The notes beneath the pieces were generated by a model that made no database searches, was not told the DNA's origin, and saw only the letters and a program-made list of their open reading frames with translations. A stretch of 64,000 nt of DNA, from positions 62,001 to 126,000 of the forward strand of contig NZ_JONW01000006.1 in assembly GCF_000712075.1 (NCBI RefSeq). The letters run 5' to 3'. This DNA comes from Caulobacter sp. UNC358MFTsu5.1. Lineage in GTDB: Bacteria; Pseudomonadota; Alphaproteobacteria; Caulobacterales; Caulobacteraceae. Shown piece by piece: positions 30,531 through 40,665 of this stretch (position 1 is its first letter; each line of letters opens with the position of its first letter). The translations under genes and the position numbers were made by a program.

Positions 30531-32213
30531 ATGGCCATCGGCATTTCCGCCAACCGCCTCGAACTGCTGCAGATCGCCGACGCCGTCGCGCGCGAAAAGG
30601 GCATCGAGAAGGAAGTCGTCATCGAGGCGATCGAGGACGCCCTGCAGAAGGCCGCCCGGGCCCGCTACGGCGCCGAGCACGATATCCGCGTCAAGATCGA
30701 CCCGCGCACCGGCGAGACCACCCAGAAGCGGGTGATCGAGGTCGTGCCGGACGACTTCGAGCTGGAAGGCGAGATCGGCAAGGTCCAGCTGTCGTCGGCC
30801 AAGCGCACCTGGCGCGACGCCGAGGTGGGCAAGATCTACGAAGAGGCCCTGCCGCCGTTCGAGATCGGCCGCGTCCAGACCCAGATGGCCCGCCAGGTCG
30901 TCATGCATAAGGTCCGCGAAGCCGAGCGCGAGCGCCAGTACGACGAGTACAAGGACCGCGCCGGCGAGATCGTCAACGGCAGCGTCAAGCGCGTCGAATA
31001 CGGCAACGTCATCGTCGACCTGGGCCGCGGCGAAGGCATCATGCGCCGCGACCAGTCGATCCCGCGCGAGAACTTCAACGTCGGCGACCGCATCCGCGCC
31101 TACATCTACGACGTCCGTCGCGAGACCAAGGGCCCGCAGATCATGCTGTCGCGCGCCCACGGCGGCTTCATGGCCAAGCTGTTCGCGCAGGAAGTGCCGG
31201 AAGTCTACGACGGCGTCATCGAGATCCGCGCCGTGGCCCGCGACCCGGGCTCGCGCGCTAAGATGGCTGTGATCTCCAACGACTCCAGCATCGACCCGGT
31301 CGGCGCCTGCGTCGGCATGCGCGGCTCGCGCGTCCAGGCCGTGGTGGCCGAGCTGCAGGGCGAGAAGATCGACATCATCCAGTGGTCCGAGGACGAGGCG
31401 ACCTTCATCGTCAACGGCCTGGCCCCCGCCGAAGTCTCCAAGGTCGTCATGGACGAGGAAGACGAGCGCGTCGAAGTGGTGGTGCCGGACGAGCAGCTGT
31501 CGCTGGCCATCGGCCGTCGCGGCCAGAACGTCCGCCTGGCCTCGCAGCTGACCGGCTGGCAGATCGACATCATGACCGAGAGCCAGGAAAGCGAGCGCCG
31601 CCAGCGCGAGTTCTCCGAGCGCACGGCCCTGTTCCAGGAAGCCCTGGACGTCGACGAAGTCATCGCTCAGCTGCTGGTCACCGAAGGCTTCGCGGCCGTC
31701 GAGGACGTGGCCTATGTCGAGCCGCACGAGATCGCGGCCATCGAGGGCTTCGACGACGAGACCGCCGAGGAACTGCAGACCCGCGCCCGCGAATTCTTGG
31801 AAAAGGAAGCCGCCGCCCTGGACGCCAAGCGTCTGGAGCTGGGCGTCCAGGACGAGCTGCTGACCATCGAGGGCGTGACCCTGCCGGTGGCCGTGGCCCT
31901 GGGCGAAGGCGACGTGAAGTCGATCGAGGACCTGGCCGGCCTGATCCCGGACGACCTGCGCGGCTGGTTCGAGACCAAGGACGGCGAGCGCGTGCGTGAA
32001 GCCGGCATCCTGGACAGCTTCAACCTGTCGCCGGAAGACGCCGAGGCCCTGATCATGCGCGCCCGCATCGTCATGGGCTGGGTCGAGGCCCCGCCGGAAC
32101 CGGAATACGTCGAGGAAGAGGAAGGCGAGTTCGAGGAAGAGGCGGGCGACGAGCCGGCCGAGGCCTCGGAGGAAGAAGCCCCCGAAGCCGAAGACGAAGC
32201 CAAGGAAGACTGA
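30531..32213 (+). CDS. nusA: Transcription termination/antitermination protein NusA
   Basis: A 560-residue NusA with all expected parts: the RNA-polymerase-binding N-terminal domain (1-125), S1 domain (about 133-200; [21 protein letters not shown]), KH1 and KH2 (about 200-350; [14 protein letters not shown] and [18 protein letters not shown]), and two acidic helix-hairpin-helix repeats in the C-terminal part. A highly acidic tail ([15 protein letters not shown]...) closes the protein. It acts in pausing, termination and antitermination. It is followed by a perfect hairpin and the ylxR-like gene. Confidence 0.97.
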   Translation: MAIGISANRLELLQIADAVAREKGIEKEVVIEAIEDALQKAARARYGAEHDIRVKIDPRTGETTQKRVIEVVPDDFELEGEIGKVQLSSAKRTWRDAEVGKIYEEALPPFEIGRVQTQMARQVVMHKVREAERERQYDEYKDRAGEIVNGSVKRVEYGNVIVDLGRGEGIMRRDQSIPRENFNVGDRIRAYIYDVRRETKGPQIMLSRAHGGFMAKLFAQEVPEVYDGVIEIRAVARDPGSRAKMAVISNDSSIDPVGACVGMRGSRVQAVVAELQGEKIDIIQWSEDEATFIVNGLAPAEVSKVVMDEEDERVEVVVPDEQLSLAIGRRGQNVRLASQLTGWQIDIMTESQESERRQREFSERTALFQEALDVDEVIAQLLVTEGFAAVEDVAYVEPHEIAAIEGFDDETAEELQTRAREFLEKEAAALDAKRLELGVQDELLTIEGVTLPVAVALGEGDVKSIEDLAGLIPDDLRGWFETKDGERVREAGILDSFNLSPEDAEALIMRARIVMGWVEAPPEPEYVEEEEGEFEEEAGDEPAEASEEEAPEAEDEAKED

Positions 32214-32221
32214 TCTGGATC

Positions 32222-32251
32222 CCGGGCCTCCGACGCAAGTCGGAGGCCCGG
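32222..32251. other. Perfect hairpin between nusA and the ylxR-like gene
   Basis: CCGGGCCTCCGAC-GCAA-GTCGGAGGCCCGG is a perfect 13-bp stem closed by a GNRA-type GCAA tetraloop. No U-run follows, so it is more likely an RNA processing or stability element inside the operon than a strong terminator. Confidence 0.65.
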
Positions 32252-32280
32252 CGCCTTTAGAGACCCCCAACCAAGCCCTG

Positions 32281-32931
32281 ATGACCGACGCGACCGCCCC
32301 CAAGACCCACGCCGAGGCCAGCCGCCAGCGCAAGGACATCGTCCTGGGCTTGGCGACCGACGAGGCGCGCCTGGTGCGGTTCGTGGCGGGCCCCGACGGG
32401 ACGGTGGTCCCGGACGTGGCGCGCAAGCTGCCCGGCCGCGGCATGTGGGTGGACGCCACCCGCGAGGCGGTGACGACCGCCGCCAAGAAGGGCCTGTTCT
32501 CGCGCTCGGCCAAGGCCAAGCTCACCGCGCCGGGCGACCTGGCCGACCAGGTGGAACGGCTGCTGGTCCGGCGGGTTCTGGACGGGCTGGGACTTGCACG
32601 GCGCGGCGGAACGATTATCTCAGGCTTCGAAAAGGTCTCCTCGGCCCTGGCCTCGGGACAGACCGCCTGGCTGATCGAGGCGTCCGACGGCGCCGCTGAC
32701 GGTCGCCGGAAGATCCTCACCGCGGTCCACAAGGCCCCGAACAGCCCCAAAATCTGCGGGATGTTCACGTCCGACGAATTGGGTTTGGCCTTGGGTGGGG
32801 AGAATGTGATACACACGGCGCTCCTTGCCGGGCGCGGCACTGATCGCTGGACTTTGGACGTCGAGCGGTTATCAGGCTTCCGCCCACTCCTTCCCTCGAG
32901 TTGGTCGGCGAGTTGGCGCGAGGAGCCCTAG
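32281..32931 (+). CDS. YlxR/L7Ae-type RNA-binding protein
   Basis: A 216-residue protein in the nusA-infB operon. The N-terminal half is YlxR-like (DUF448; LVRFVAGPDGTVVPDVARKLPGRGMWV). The second half resembles an L7Ae/L30e-like RNA-binding domain (LGLARRGGTIISGFEKVSSALASGQTAWLIEASDGA), a fusion common in alphaproteobacteria. The RxCxxCR motif at the start of many YlxR proteins is missing here (only R-Q-R-K is seen). The last 30 residues after GLALGGENVIHTALLAGRG are variable. Operon position suggests a role in transcription or RNA metabolism. Confidence 0.88.
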   Translation: MTDATAPKTHAEASRQRKDIVLGLATDEARLVRFVAGPDGTVVPDVARKLPGRGMWVDATREAVTTAAKKGLFSRSAKAKLTAPGDLADQVERLLVRRVLDGLGLARRGGTIISGFEKVSSALASGQTAWLIEASDGAADGRRKILTAVHKAPNSPKICGMFTSDELGLALGGENVIHTALLAGRGTDRWTLDVERLSGFRPLLPSSWSASWREEP

Positions 32932-33119
32932 GCCCCTGGCCTCGACGAATGGCTTTCATTCGTCGTCGACAGAGGTCTGGAACTTGAAATGAGGAGCGTG
33001 ATCCGCTCCTGAGCGAAGGGTCGGGAAACGCGCTTTCTTCGGAAAGTACGTCCAGGCCCCTTTCTCGTATGGATCGAACGTTTTTTGGCCGGCCCCCCGG
33101 CGGAAGTACAAGCGAGCGC

Positions 33120-36100
33120 ATGAGCGACGAGAACGATAACGGTCGGCCTGGTTCCAACCCCGGCGGGCGAGCGCCCATCACGCTGAAGCCCCGTCAGGGC
33201 TCTGTCAGCGCCGGCGTCGTGAAGCAGAGCTTCAGCCACGGCCGCACCAAGACGGTGGTGGTTGAAACCAAGCGCGTGCGCCCGCACGCGCCGCCGACCG
33301 GCAACCTGGCCGCGCCGTCCTCGGCCGAACGCCGGCAAGGCGACGCCCCGCGTCAGCCGTCGTCGTCGCAAGGCGGCGGTTCGGCCGGCGGCCTCTCGCA
33401 AAGCGAGATGGTGGCCCGCCAGCGCGCCATCGAGGCCGCCCGCGAGCAGCAGGAGCGTCAGGCGGCCGACCGCCGCGCCGCCGAGGCCCGCGCCGCCGCC
33501 GACGCGGCCGCGGCTCGCGAAGCCGCCGCCAAGGCCGCCGCAGCCGCCAAGGCCGCCGCCGCGCCGCCCCCGGCTCCCGAAGCGCCCGCCGCTCCGGTCG
33601 CCCAGGCTCCAGCCGCCCCGGCTCCGACCCCCGCTCCGGCGGCTCCCGCGCCGCAAGCGCCGGCGACTCCGGCTCCCGCCGCGCCGCCGGTGCGCGCCGA
33701 GGCTCCGCGTCCGGCGCCGGCTCCGGGCCAGACCCGCACCTACGAGCCCAGCCGCGACCGTCGCGACGACCGGGCCTCGACCACCACCTACCGCCCCGGT
33801 CCGGGCGCCCAGGGCGATCGCCCGCAGGGCGACCGTCCCCAAGGCGACCGTCCCAGCTTCGCGGACCGGCCGTTCAACCAGCGCGCCCCGCGCCAGGACG
33901 GCCCGTACAACCAGCGCACGCCGCGTCCCGACGCCGGCGCGCCGCGTGGTCCGCGTCCCGAGGGCGGCTTCCGCAACGACCGCCCGCAAGGCGACCGGCC
34001 CCAGGGCGATCGTCCGCAGGGCGACCGTCCGGCCCAGACCGTGCGCTATTCGGCCCTGGCCCCGCGCCCGGCGCCCGGCGCCCGTCCGGGTCCCGGCGGT
34101 CCGCGCGGCGCCCGTCCGGGCGTCCCGGCCTCGGCTCCTGCCACGCCCGAAATCCAGCGCGCCACGCGCTCGGCCCCCCGCCCCGGCGGCGACGTCAGCC
34201 GTCGCCCGGACGAGGAGGACGATCGTCGCAAGGCCGCGGCTCCCGGCAAGGCGGTCAGCCGCGCCAAGGGCGCCCCGCAGCGCCGCGAAGGCCGCCTGAC
34301 CATCCAGACCGTGGCCGGCGACGGGGACTCCGCCGACCGCATGCGCTCGCTGGCCTCGGTTCGCCGGGCCCGTGAACGCGAAAAGGAAAAGCGCCGCGGC
34401 GGCGTGGCCGAACAGGCCCGCGTCTCGCGCGAAGTGGTCATCCCCGACGTCATCACCGTGCAGGAACTGTCCAACCGGATGGCCGTGCGCGGCGTCGACA
34501 TCATCAAGTTCCTGATGCGTCAGGGCGTGATGCTGAAGATCAACGACGTCATCGACAACGACACCGCCGAGCTGGTGGCCACCGAGTTCGGCCACACCGT
34601 CAAGCGCGTGTCGGAAGCCGACGTCGAAGAAGGCTTCATCGGCGCCGAGGACATCGACGATCACCTGGAGCCCCGGCCCCCGGTCGTCACCGTCATGGGT
34701 CACGTCGACCACGGCAAGACCAGCCTGCTGGACGCGCTGCGCAAGGCCGACGTGGCCGGCGGCGAGCACGGCGGCATCACCCAGCACATCGGCGCCTACC
34801 AGGTGCGTCTGGAAAACGGCCAGAAGGTCACCTTCCTCGACACCCCGGGCCACGCGGCGTTCTCGCAGATGCGGGCGCGCGGCGCGAACATCACCGACAT
34901 CGTCATCCTGGTGGTGGCCGGTGACGACGGCGTCATGCCCCAGACGATCGAGGCGATCAAACACGCCCGGGCCGCCGAGGTCCCGATCATCGTGGCCGTC
35001 AACAAGATGGACAAGCCGGGCTCGGATTCGACCCGGGTGACCAACGAGCTGCTGCAACACGAGATCGTCGTGGAAAGCCTGGGCGGCGACACCCAGATCG
35101 TCGAGGTCTCGGCCAAGACCGGCCAGGGCCTGGACGAGCTGATCGAGCGCATCCTGCTGCAGGCCGAAGTGCTGGACCTGAAGGCCAACCCCGACCGCAC
35201 CGCCGACGGCGTGGTGATCGAGGCCAAGCTGGACAAGGGTCGCGGCGCGGTTTCGACCGTCCTCGTCAATCGCGGCACGCTGAAGCGCGGCGACATCGTC
35301 GTGGCCGGCAGCCAGTTCGGCCGGGTCCGCGCCCTGCTGAACGAACGCAACGAGCAACTGACCGAAGCCGGTCCCGCCACCCCGGTCGAGATCCTCGGCC
35401 TGGACGGCGTGCCGTCGCCGGGCGACAGCTTCGCGGTCGTGGAAAACGAAGCCCGCGCCCGCGAGCTGACCGAGTACCGCATCCGCCTGAAGCGCGAGAA
35501 GTCGATGCATCCGGTCGGCGCGGGCGCCACCAGCATGGCCGACATGATGGCCAAGCTGCAGGACAAGAAGCTGCGCGAGCTGCCGCTGGTCATCAAGGCC
35601 GACGTGCAGGGCTCGGCCGAGGCGATCATCGGCTCGCTGGAGCAGATGGCCACCGACGAGGTCCGCGCGCGGATCATCCTGTCGGGCGCCGGCGCCATCA
35701 GCGAGAGCGACGTGATGCTGGCCAAGGGCGCCGGCGCGCCGCTGATCGGCTTCAACGTCCGGGCCTCGGCCCAGGCGCGTGCGCTGGCTGAACGCGAAGG
35801 CGTCGAGATCCGCTACTACGCGATCATCTACGACCTGCTGGACGACATCAAAGGCGTGCTCTCGGGCATGCTGGCGCCGATCCAGCGCGAAACCTTCCTC
35901 GGCAACGCCGAAGTCCTGCAGGCCTTCGACATCTCCAAGGTGGGCAAGGTCGCCGGCTGCCGCGTCACCGAAGGCGTGGTCCGCAAGGGCGCCAAGGTCC
36001 GGATCATCCGTCAGGACATCGTGGTGCTGGAACTGGGCACGCTGCAGACGCTCAAGCGCTTCAAGGACGAGGTCAACGAGGTCCCGTCCGGCCAGGAGTG

Positions 36101-36191
36101 CGGCATGATGTTCGCGGGCTTCCAGGACATCAAGGTCGGCGACACCATCGAGTGCTTCACCGTCGAAGAGATCAAGCGCCAGCTGGACTAA
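33120..36191 (+). CDS. infB: Translation initiation factor IF-2
   Basis: A GTPase of 1023 residues that brings fMet-tRNA to the 30S subunit. The G domain begins with GHVDHGKT at 527-534, followed by DTPGHAAF and NKMDKPGS. The C-terminal domains that bind fMet-tRNA follow. The N-terminal 350 residues are low-complexity, rich in Ala, Pro, Arg and Gly, with two clusters of a QGDRP repeat (about residues 230-247 and 287-305). The ATG at 33120 ([11 protein letters not shown]) is preferred over 33069, whose extra residues look non-conserved. A strong terminator follows. Confidence 0.96.
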   Translation: MSDENDNGRPGSNPGGRAPITLKPRQGSVSAGVVKQSFSHGRTKTVVVETKRVRPHAPPTGNLAAPSSAERRQGDAPRQPSSSQGGGSAGGLSQSEMVARQRAIEAAREQQERQAADRRAAEARAAADAAAAREAAAKAAAAAKAAAAPPPAPEAPAAPVAQAPAAPAPTPAPAAPAPQAPATPAPAAPPVRAEAPRPAPAPGQTRTYEPSRDRRDDRASTTTYRPGPGAQGDRPQGDRPQGDRPSFADRPFNQRAPRQDGPYNQRTPRPDAGAPRGPRPEGGFRNDRPQGDRPQGDRPQGDRPAQTVRYSALAPRPAPGARPGPGGPRGARPGVPASAPATPEIQRATRSAPRPGGDVSRRPDEEDDRRKAAAPGKAVSRAKGAPQRREGRLTIQTVAGDGDSADRMRSLASVRRAREREKEKRRGGVAEQARVSREVVIPDVITVQELSNRMAVRGVDIIKFLMRQGVMLKINDVIDNDTAELVATEFGHTVKRVSEADVEEGFIGAEDIDDHLEPRPPVVTVMGHVDHGKTSLLDALRKADVAGGEHGGITQHIGAYQVRLENGQKVTFLDTPGHAAFSQMRARGANITDIVILVVAGDDGVMPQTIEAIKHARAAEVPIIVAVNKMDKPGSDSTRVTNELLQHEIVVESLGGDTQIVEVSAKTGQGLDELIERILLQAEVLDLKANPDRTADGVVIEAKLDKGRGAVSTVLVNRGTLKRGDIVVAGSQFGRVRALLNERNEQLTEAGPATPVEILGLDGVPSPGDSFAVVENEARARELTEYRIRLKREKSMHPVGAGATSMADMMAKLQDKKLRELPLVIKADVQGSAEAIIGSLEQMATDEVRARIILSGAGAISESDVMLAKGAGAPLIGFNVRASAQARALAEREGVEIRYYAIIYDLLDDIKGVLSGMLAPIQRETFLGNAEVLQAFDISKVGKVAGCRVTEGVVRKGAKVRIIRQDIVVLELGTLQTLKRFKDEVNEVPSGQECGMMFAGFQDIKVGDTIECFTVEEIKRQLD

Positions 36192-36217
36192 GGTCCGCCG
36201 GAGCTTTGACGAGACAG

Positions 36218-36249
36218 AGGGCGCGGACCGCGAGGTCCGCGCCCTTTTT
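36218..36249 (+). terminator. Intrinsic terminator after infB
   Basis: AGGGCGCGGACC-GCGA-GGTCCGCGCCCT is a perfect 12-bp stem followed by TTTTTCC. It ends the rimP-nusA-ylxR-infB transcript, so rbfA-truB downstream need their own promoter. Confidence 0.92.
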
Positions 36250-36324
36250 CCTTCTCCCGCGTGGGAGAGGGCCCGCGTGACGCCGGACTGGAAATCGCCC
36301 GATTTCAGGCCTAACCCTAGCGCC

Positions 36325-36837
36325 ATGCGCATTCGAGCCCTCTTCGCCGTCGCCCTCGCCGCCGTCTCGCTGTCGGCCTGCGCCACGGCCACCCGCTACG
36401 ACGCGGCCGGCGACGTGCACGCCCTGCTGGTGGCGATCCGCAACAACGACCACGCCGCCTTCGACGCCCGCGTCGATCGTCCGGCCCTCAAGGCCGAGAT
36501 CGAGAGCGAGCTGGTGCGCAAGGCGCGCGCCTCGAACCTGGGCGGCTGGCAGGCGGCGGCTATCGCCCTGGCCGGCCCCGCGGCCAGCCTCGCCGGCGAC
36601 GCCCTGGTCCAGCCCGAGACCTTCCGCTACGCGGCCGATTATTACGGCTACACCCCCGACCGGCCGATCCCCGACCGCATCAGCATCGCCGCCGGCCTGC
36701 GCTATGTCGGCTCCGACCAGGTGTGCGCCGCCAAGGACAAGAACGGCCCGTGCCTGCTGACCTTCACCCTCGAGAACGGAACCTGGCGGCTGTCGGGCTT
36801 CGATCCCGAGATCGCCAAGCGTCACCTGAAGCTGTGA
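36325..36837 (+). CDS. DUF2939-type lipoprotein
   Basis: A 170-residue predicted lipoprotein. The signal peptide ends at LSACA with Cys19. The mature region, YDAAGDVHALLVAIRNNDHAAFDARVDRPALKAEIESELVRKA, matches the DUF2939 pattern of a short helical stretch containing a VDxPALK-type motif. The end WRLSGFDPEI suggests a small beta domain. Function unknown. The ATG at 36325 is taken, as the earlier in-frame start (36277) lies before the signal peptide. Its stop overlaps the GTG of the next gene. Confidence 0.78.
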   Translation: MRIRALFAVALAAVSLSACATATRYDAAGDVHALLVAIRNNDHAAFDARVDRPALKAEIESELVRKARASNLGGWQAAAIALAGPAASLAGDALVQPETFRYAADYYGYTPDRPIPDRISIAAGLRYVGSDQVCAAKDKNGPCLLTFTLENGTWRLSGFDPEIAKRHLKL

Positions 36838-37412
36838 GGCGAGGGGTGTCGGGGGCGGCCCGCGGGACGGGCCTGAAGGTCGCTCTGGGCCTGGTCGTCG
36901 CCTGCCTCGCGGCGGGGACGGCCCATGCCGAGCGCAAGATGTACTCCTATGATCCGGTCTCGGCCGACGCCAAGCGGCTGACCGGGGCGGGCCTGACCGT
37001 GCTGTTCGACAAGAAGCTGACCAGCACGCGGGTCCAGAAGGTGATCGCCACGGGCGTGAAGGTGCAGGGCCGGGTGACCGACGGCCGCGAGAAGGACCTG
37101 GGCCCGGGCGGGCTGAAGACGGTCCAGGGCGCCGATCCCGACCTGTCGCTGTACGAGATCGATCCCAAGTACGAGCAGGGTCGGATTTTCATCCGCGCCT
37201 TCTGTCCGGGCTCCACGCGGCTGTGGCTGAGCTTCAGCCGGCTGGCGGTGTATCGCGACCTGCGCGTCCAGGCGTTCGGCGACGACCCCAAGGGCGGCCC
37301 CGCCCGGCTGTGCGGCACGCTGGACTTCTCGTACCGGGGCGAATGGAAGCTGCCGGGCGGCAACCTGCCCGACCCGATGGAGGACTGGACCGGCGGCAAC
37401 GGGCCGGGCTGA
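36834..37412 (+). CDS. Secreted hypothetical protein, about 192 aa
   Basis: An uncharacterised exported protein. A hydrophobic start (LKVALGLVVACLAAGTAHA, cleavage after AHA) is followed by a beta-rich mature domain that has two cysteines (FCPGS and LCGTLDF). The GTG at 36834 overlaps the stop of the upstream lipoprotein gene (GTGA), implying coupling. A GTG at 36846 preceded by GAGGCGAGG is a credible alternative that keeps the signal peptide. No domain recognised. Confidence 0.72.
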   Translation: MRRGVSGAARGTGLKVALGLVVACLAAGTAHAERKMYSYDPVSADAKRLTGAGLTVLFDKKLTSTRVQKVIATGVKVQGRVTDGREKDLGPGGLKTVQGADPDLSLYEIDPKYEQGRIFIRAFCPGSTRLWLSFSRLAVYRDLRVQAFGDDPKGGPARLCGTLDFSYRGEWKLPGGNLPDPMEDWTGGNGPG

Positions 37413-37481
37413 GCCCGTACGGTTTTCTTTGAGAACGGCGTTCGCCCTGTGTCATGCTCGCCAAGAGAGCAGGGGGCGGGC

Positions 37482-38282
37482 ATGGCGAAGATCCACGACG
37501 ACGCGCTGGCGGGGTTCACGAAGTTCGACTTCCACGACGGGCGCTGGACGCGACCGGTCTACCGCATCGGGTCCGGCCCGGCGGTGATCGTCATCCATGA
37601 GATCCCCGGCCTGCACCCCCAGGTGCTGCAGTTCGCCCGCGACGTGGCGGCCGAGGGGATGACGGTGTTCTGCCCCAGCCTGTTCGGCAAGCCGGGCAAG
37701 CCCGCCTCGAACGGCTACGTCACCGCCACCATGCTGAAGCTGGCCTGCGTGGGCCGGGAGTTCGCGATCTGGGCGGGCGGCCGCTCCAGTCCCATCGTCG
37801 ACTGGCTGCGGGCTCTGGCGCGAAAGGCCCACGCCGAATGCGGCGGCAAGGGCGTCGGCGCGGTGGGCATGTGCTTCACCGGCGGCTTCGCCCTGGCGAT
37901 GATGACCGAGCCGTCGGTCGTGGCCCCGGTCCTGGCCGAGCCCTCCCTGCCGGCGGGCCGCAAGAAGGGCGGCGAACTGGACGTCTCGCCCAAGGAACTG
38001 GCCGTGGCCAAGGCGCGGATGGAGGCCGAGGACCTGTCGCTGATCGCCCTGCGGTTCGAGGGCGACGTGCTGGTCCCCTGCGCCCGCTTCCAGACCCTGG
38101 AGCGCGAGCTGGGCGCCCGTGTCGAGGCCATCACCCTGCCGGACGCCGTGGCCAAGCAGGGCACGGGCCGCGATCCCCACTCGGTTCTGACCATCCACCT
38201 GGACCGCGACGACCCGGCCGGCGAGACGATGAAGGTCCACCGCAAGGTTCTGGACTTCTTCAAGGCGCGGACGGGGGCCTGA
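37482..38282 (+). CDS. Dienelactone hydrolase family protein
   Basis: A 266-residue cytosolic alpha/beta hydrolase of the DLH group. It carries the HEIPGLHPQVLQFARDVA segment and a nucleophile elbow GMCFTGGF where Cys131 replaces Ser, as in dienelactone hydrolases. The likely base is His233 (RDPHSVL), with an acid in between. A longer N-terminal half than in plain DLH (FDFHDGRWTRPVYRIGSG) fits a Caulobacter subgroup. The true substrate is unknown, as no aromatic catabolic genes are nearby. AGGGGGCGG precedes the ATG at 37482. Confidence 0.88.
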   Translation: MAKIHDDALAGFTKFDFHDGRWTRPVYRIGSGPAVIVIHEIPGLHPQVLQFARDVAAEGMTVFCPSLFGKPGKPASNGYVTATMLKLACVGREFAIWAGGRSSPIVDWLRALARKAHAECGGKGVGAVGMCFTGGFALAMMTEPSVVAPVLAEPSLPAGRKKGGELDVSPKELAVAKARMEAEDLSLIALRFEGDVLVPCARFQTLERELGARVEAITLPDAVAKQGTGRDPHSVLTIHLDRDDPAGETMKVHRKVLDFFKARTGA

Positions 38283-38293
38283 GATCCGGAAGC

Positions 38294-38749
38294 CTATTCA
38301 GGCTTGGGCTGCCATAGCTCGATCTTGGTGCCGTCGGGATCGAGGATCCAGGCGAACTTGCCGCTGGGGTCGGTGTCGTCGCGCTTGAGGACGGTCACGC
38401 CCTTGGCCTCCAGGCGAGCGAGGAAGGCGTCCAGGTCGTCGACGGCGAAGTCGATCATGAACTCCCGTGTCGACGGACTGGTGTAGCTTGAAGCGCTGGG
38501 AAGGGCGTTCCAGGCGACGGCGGGCGGATGTCCCGGTGCGTCGTATCGCAACGCCGCCCCGCCCCAGGGCTCGACCGCGATGCCGAGCACGTCGCGATAC
38601 CAACGGGCCAGGGCCTTGGGGTCCTTGCTCTTGACGAAGACGCCGCCGACGCCGGTGATGCGTCCGGCGGGCTCGGCGTGAACCGCCGACGACGAGGCAA
38701 GCGTGAAGAGTAGGGCTGACAAAATCAGGCCCGCGCGCCGCAACACCAT
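38294..38749 (-). CDS. Exported VOC/glyoxalase-fold protein
   Basis: A 151-residue protein of the vicinal oxygen chelate fold (GVGGVFVKSKDPKALARWYRDVLGI ... FAWILDPDGTKIELWQP), the glyoxalase/bleomycin-resistance group. Metal-ligand positions include the C-terminal Glu in KIELWQP. Unusually it starts with a signal peptide (MVLRRAGLILSALLFTLASSSAVHA, cleavage after VHA), so it should act in the periplasm; most VOC proteins are cytosolic. It is convergent with the DLH gene. Substrate unknown. Confidence 0.86.
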   Translation of the reverse strand: MVLRRAGLILSALLFTLASSSAVHAEPAGRITGVGGVFVKSKDPKALARWYRDVLGIAVEPWGGAALRYDAPGHPPAVAWNALPSASSYTSPSTREFMIDFAVDDLDAFLARLEAKGVTVLKRDDTDPSGKFAWILDPDGTKIELWQPKPE

Positions 38750-38946
38750 CCTTCGCCCCTCCGACGCAGCTCCCGGCCCAGCCTAGCGCTCAGCGTCCGA
38801 CGCGTCCAACGGCTGAGAGGCCGCCCGCGGCCAAGACCTTTCCCGCACTGGACTTTTCCGCCCCACGCGCCTAGACACCCCGCCTTCCATTTCTCCCCGC
38901 GCTACCGGCGTTCGATCCGCCGGCCGGGCATCGAGGCGACCGCGCC

Positions 38947-39399
38947 ATGAAGCGCCACACCGAAAACAAGAAGGGCGGACCCGTCGGTCCGTCGCAGCGC
39001 CAGCTCCGCGCCGGCGAGCTGATCCGCCACGCCCTGGTCGACATCCTGCGCGAGGAGGAGCTGGCCGATCCCGCCCTGGCCGGCGTGTCGGTGACGGTGT
39101 CGGAGGTGCGCATGAGCCCCGACCTCAAGCACGCCATCTGTTTCGTCGAACCCCTGGGGGCCGGCGTCACGGGCGAGACCGAGCAGCACATCGACGCGAT
39201 CATCAAGGCGCTCAACCACGCGGCCAAGTTCCTGCGCGGGCGCCTGGGCAAGTCGATCGACATGAAGTTCACGCCCGACCTGAAGTTCATCCACGACGAG
39301 AGCTTCAATTCGGCCGCCTACATGGACCGCCTGTTCGAGGATCCGCGCGTGCAGGCCGACGTGCGCCGCCTGTCCGACGTCATGGATGACGAGGACTAG
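38947..39399 (+). CDS. rbfA: Ribosome-binding factor A
   Basis: A 150-residue RbfA, a KH-fold factor for late 30S maturation and cold adaptation. Key segments are SQRQLRAGELIRHALVDILREEEL, VTVSEVRMSPDLKHAICFVEPL and LGKSIDMKFTPDLKFIHDES. The N-terminal basic tail is short. truB follows three bases after the stop. In most relatives rbfA lies directly after infB, whereas here four unrelated genes intervene. Confidence 0.96.
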   Translation: MKRHTENKKGGPVGPSQRQLRAGELIRHALVDILREEELADPALAGVSVTVSEVRMSPDLKHAICFVEPLGAGVTGETEQHIDAIIKALNHAAKFLRGRLGKSIDMKFTPDLKFIHDESFNSAAYMDRLFEDPRVQADVRRLSDVMDDED

Positions 39400-39402
39400 G
39401 CC

Positions 39403-40335
39403 ATGGCCCGCCGCAAGAAGGGCGACGCCGTCTCGGGCTGGGTCTGCCTGGACAAGCCCTACGACCTGACCTCGACCAGCGCCGTCAGCCGCGTGCGCCG
39501 GGCGTTCAACGCCCAGAAGGCGGGGCACGCCGGCACCCTTGATCCTCTGGCGACGGGCATCCTGCCCTTGGCCCTGGGCGAGGCGACCAAGACCGTCCCG
39601 TTCCTGATGGACGCCGACAAGGCCTATCGCTTCATGATCCAGTGGGGCCGCTCGACCACCACCCTGGACCGCGAGGGCGAGACCACCGACAGCAGCGAGG
39701 TGCGCCCCACCCGCGAACAGGTCGAGGCCGCGCTGCCGGCCCTCGTCGGCGAGATCGACCAGGTGCCGCCCAACTATTCGGCCATCAAGGTCGACGGCGA
39801 GCGCGCCTACGACCTGGCCCGCGAGGGCGTCGAGTTCGAGCTGAAGACCCGCAAGGTCACCGTCCACGCCCTGCGCGTCACCGCCGCGCCGGACGCCGAC
39901 CACATCGAGCTGGAGATGGAATGCGGCAAAGGCACCTATGTCCGCGCCGTGGTCCGCGACCTGGCCGCCGCGCTCGGCGCCTGCGGCCACGTCGACCAGC
40001 TTCGCCGGACGCGAGTCGGCCGGTTCAGCGAGGATTCGGCGATAGGCCTGGAAACCCTCGAGAATTTAAGCTATGAGGCCCGGCTGTCGGAGGCATTGCT
40101 TCCGGTCGAGACCGCGCTGGACGACATCCCGGCGGTGGCCGTGACCGATGAAGACGCCTTCCGGCTTGCGCAAGGACGCGCCATCGTTCTGCTCCCAAGG
40201 CAGGTGGAACAGCTGAAAGCCGAGCTCACGCCCGGCGATCGCACCGTTTCCGCCATGTCCGGAGAGAGGTTGGTGGCCTTGTGCGAGATGCGCGCCGGAA
40301 AGCTCAATCCGGTGCGGGTCTTCCAACTCACCTGA
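39403..40335 (+). CDS. truB: tRNA pseudouridine(55) synthase TruB
   Basis: A 310-residue pseudouridine synthase for U55 in the T-loop. The catalytic Asp47 lies in [15 protein letters not shown]. The thumb-loop and RNA-binding blocks ([41 protein letters not shown]) are intact. A C-terminal PUA-like region ends the protein. It is tightly spaced after rbfA, and rpsO begins 14 bases after its stop. Confidence 0.97.
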   Translation: MARRKKGDAVSGWVCLDKPYDLTSTSAVSRVRRAFNAQKAGHAGTLDPLATGILPLALGEATKTVPFLMDADKAYRFMIQWGRSTTTLDREGETTDSSEVRPTREQVEAALPALVGEIDQVPPNYSAIKVDGERAYDLAREGVEFELKTRKVTVHALRVTAAPDADHIELEMECGKGTYVRAVVRDLAAALGACGHVDQLRRTRVGRFSEDSAIGLETLENLSYEARLSEALLPVETALDDIPAVAVTDEDAFRLAQGRAIVLLPRQVEQLKAELTPGDRTVSAMSGERLVALCEMRAGKLNPVRVFQLT

Positions 40336-40349
40336 GCGGAGACAAACCG

Positions 40350-40619
40350 ATGTCGATCACTGCCGAGCGCAAGAGCGCTCTTATCGTCGAGCACGCCCGC
40401 ACCGCGGGCGACACCGGCAGCGCCGAAGTCCAGGTCGCGATCCTCTCCGAGCGCATCGCCAACCTGACCGAGCACTTCAAGACCCACAAGAAGGACAACC
40501 ACAGCCGTCGTGGCCTGCTGAAGCTGGTTTCCCAGCGTCGCTCGCTCCTCGACCACCTGAAGAAGTCCGACGAAGGCCGTTACGCGGCCCTCATCGAGAA
40601 GCTGGGTCTGCGCCGCTAA
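40350..40619 (+). CDS. rpsO: 30S ribosomal protein S15
   Basis: An 89-residue S15 with full family length, including [30 protein letters not shown] and the [22 protein letters not shown] block (here LLDHLKK). It binds 16S rRNA early in assembly. GCGGAGA before the ATG at 40350 serves as the ribosome binding site. It is placed between truB and pnp as in many bacteria, with a terminator hairpin separating it from pnp. Confidence 0.98.
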   Translation: MSITAERKSALIVEHARTAGDTGSAEVQVAILSERIANLTEHFKTHKKDNHSRRGLLKLVSQRRSLLDHLKKSDEGRYAALIEKLGLRR

Positions 40620-40626
40620 GACGCAA

Positions 40627-40665
40627 TTCCGCCGTCCTACTCGCGTAGGGCGGCGGAACGCTTTT
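40627..40665 (+). terminator. Intrinsic terminator after rpsO
   Basis: TTCCGCCGTCCTAC-TCGC-GTAGGGCGGCGGAA forms a 14-bp stem with one G-U pair, followed by CGCTTTT. The remaining pnp leader (40666-40884) contains a weaker pair ATCCTCA (40759-40765) / TGAGGAT (40786-40792). That is the kind of structure where PNPase autoregulation by leader cleavage could act, but I see no proof of it. Confidence 0.85.

Noticed and set aside
33800..34040. CRISPR-like regular repeats
   Set aside because: The repeated DNA units encode QGDRP in frame within IF-2; spacing and lack of spacers rule out an array.
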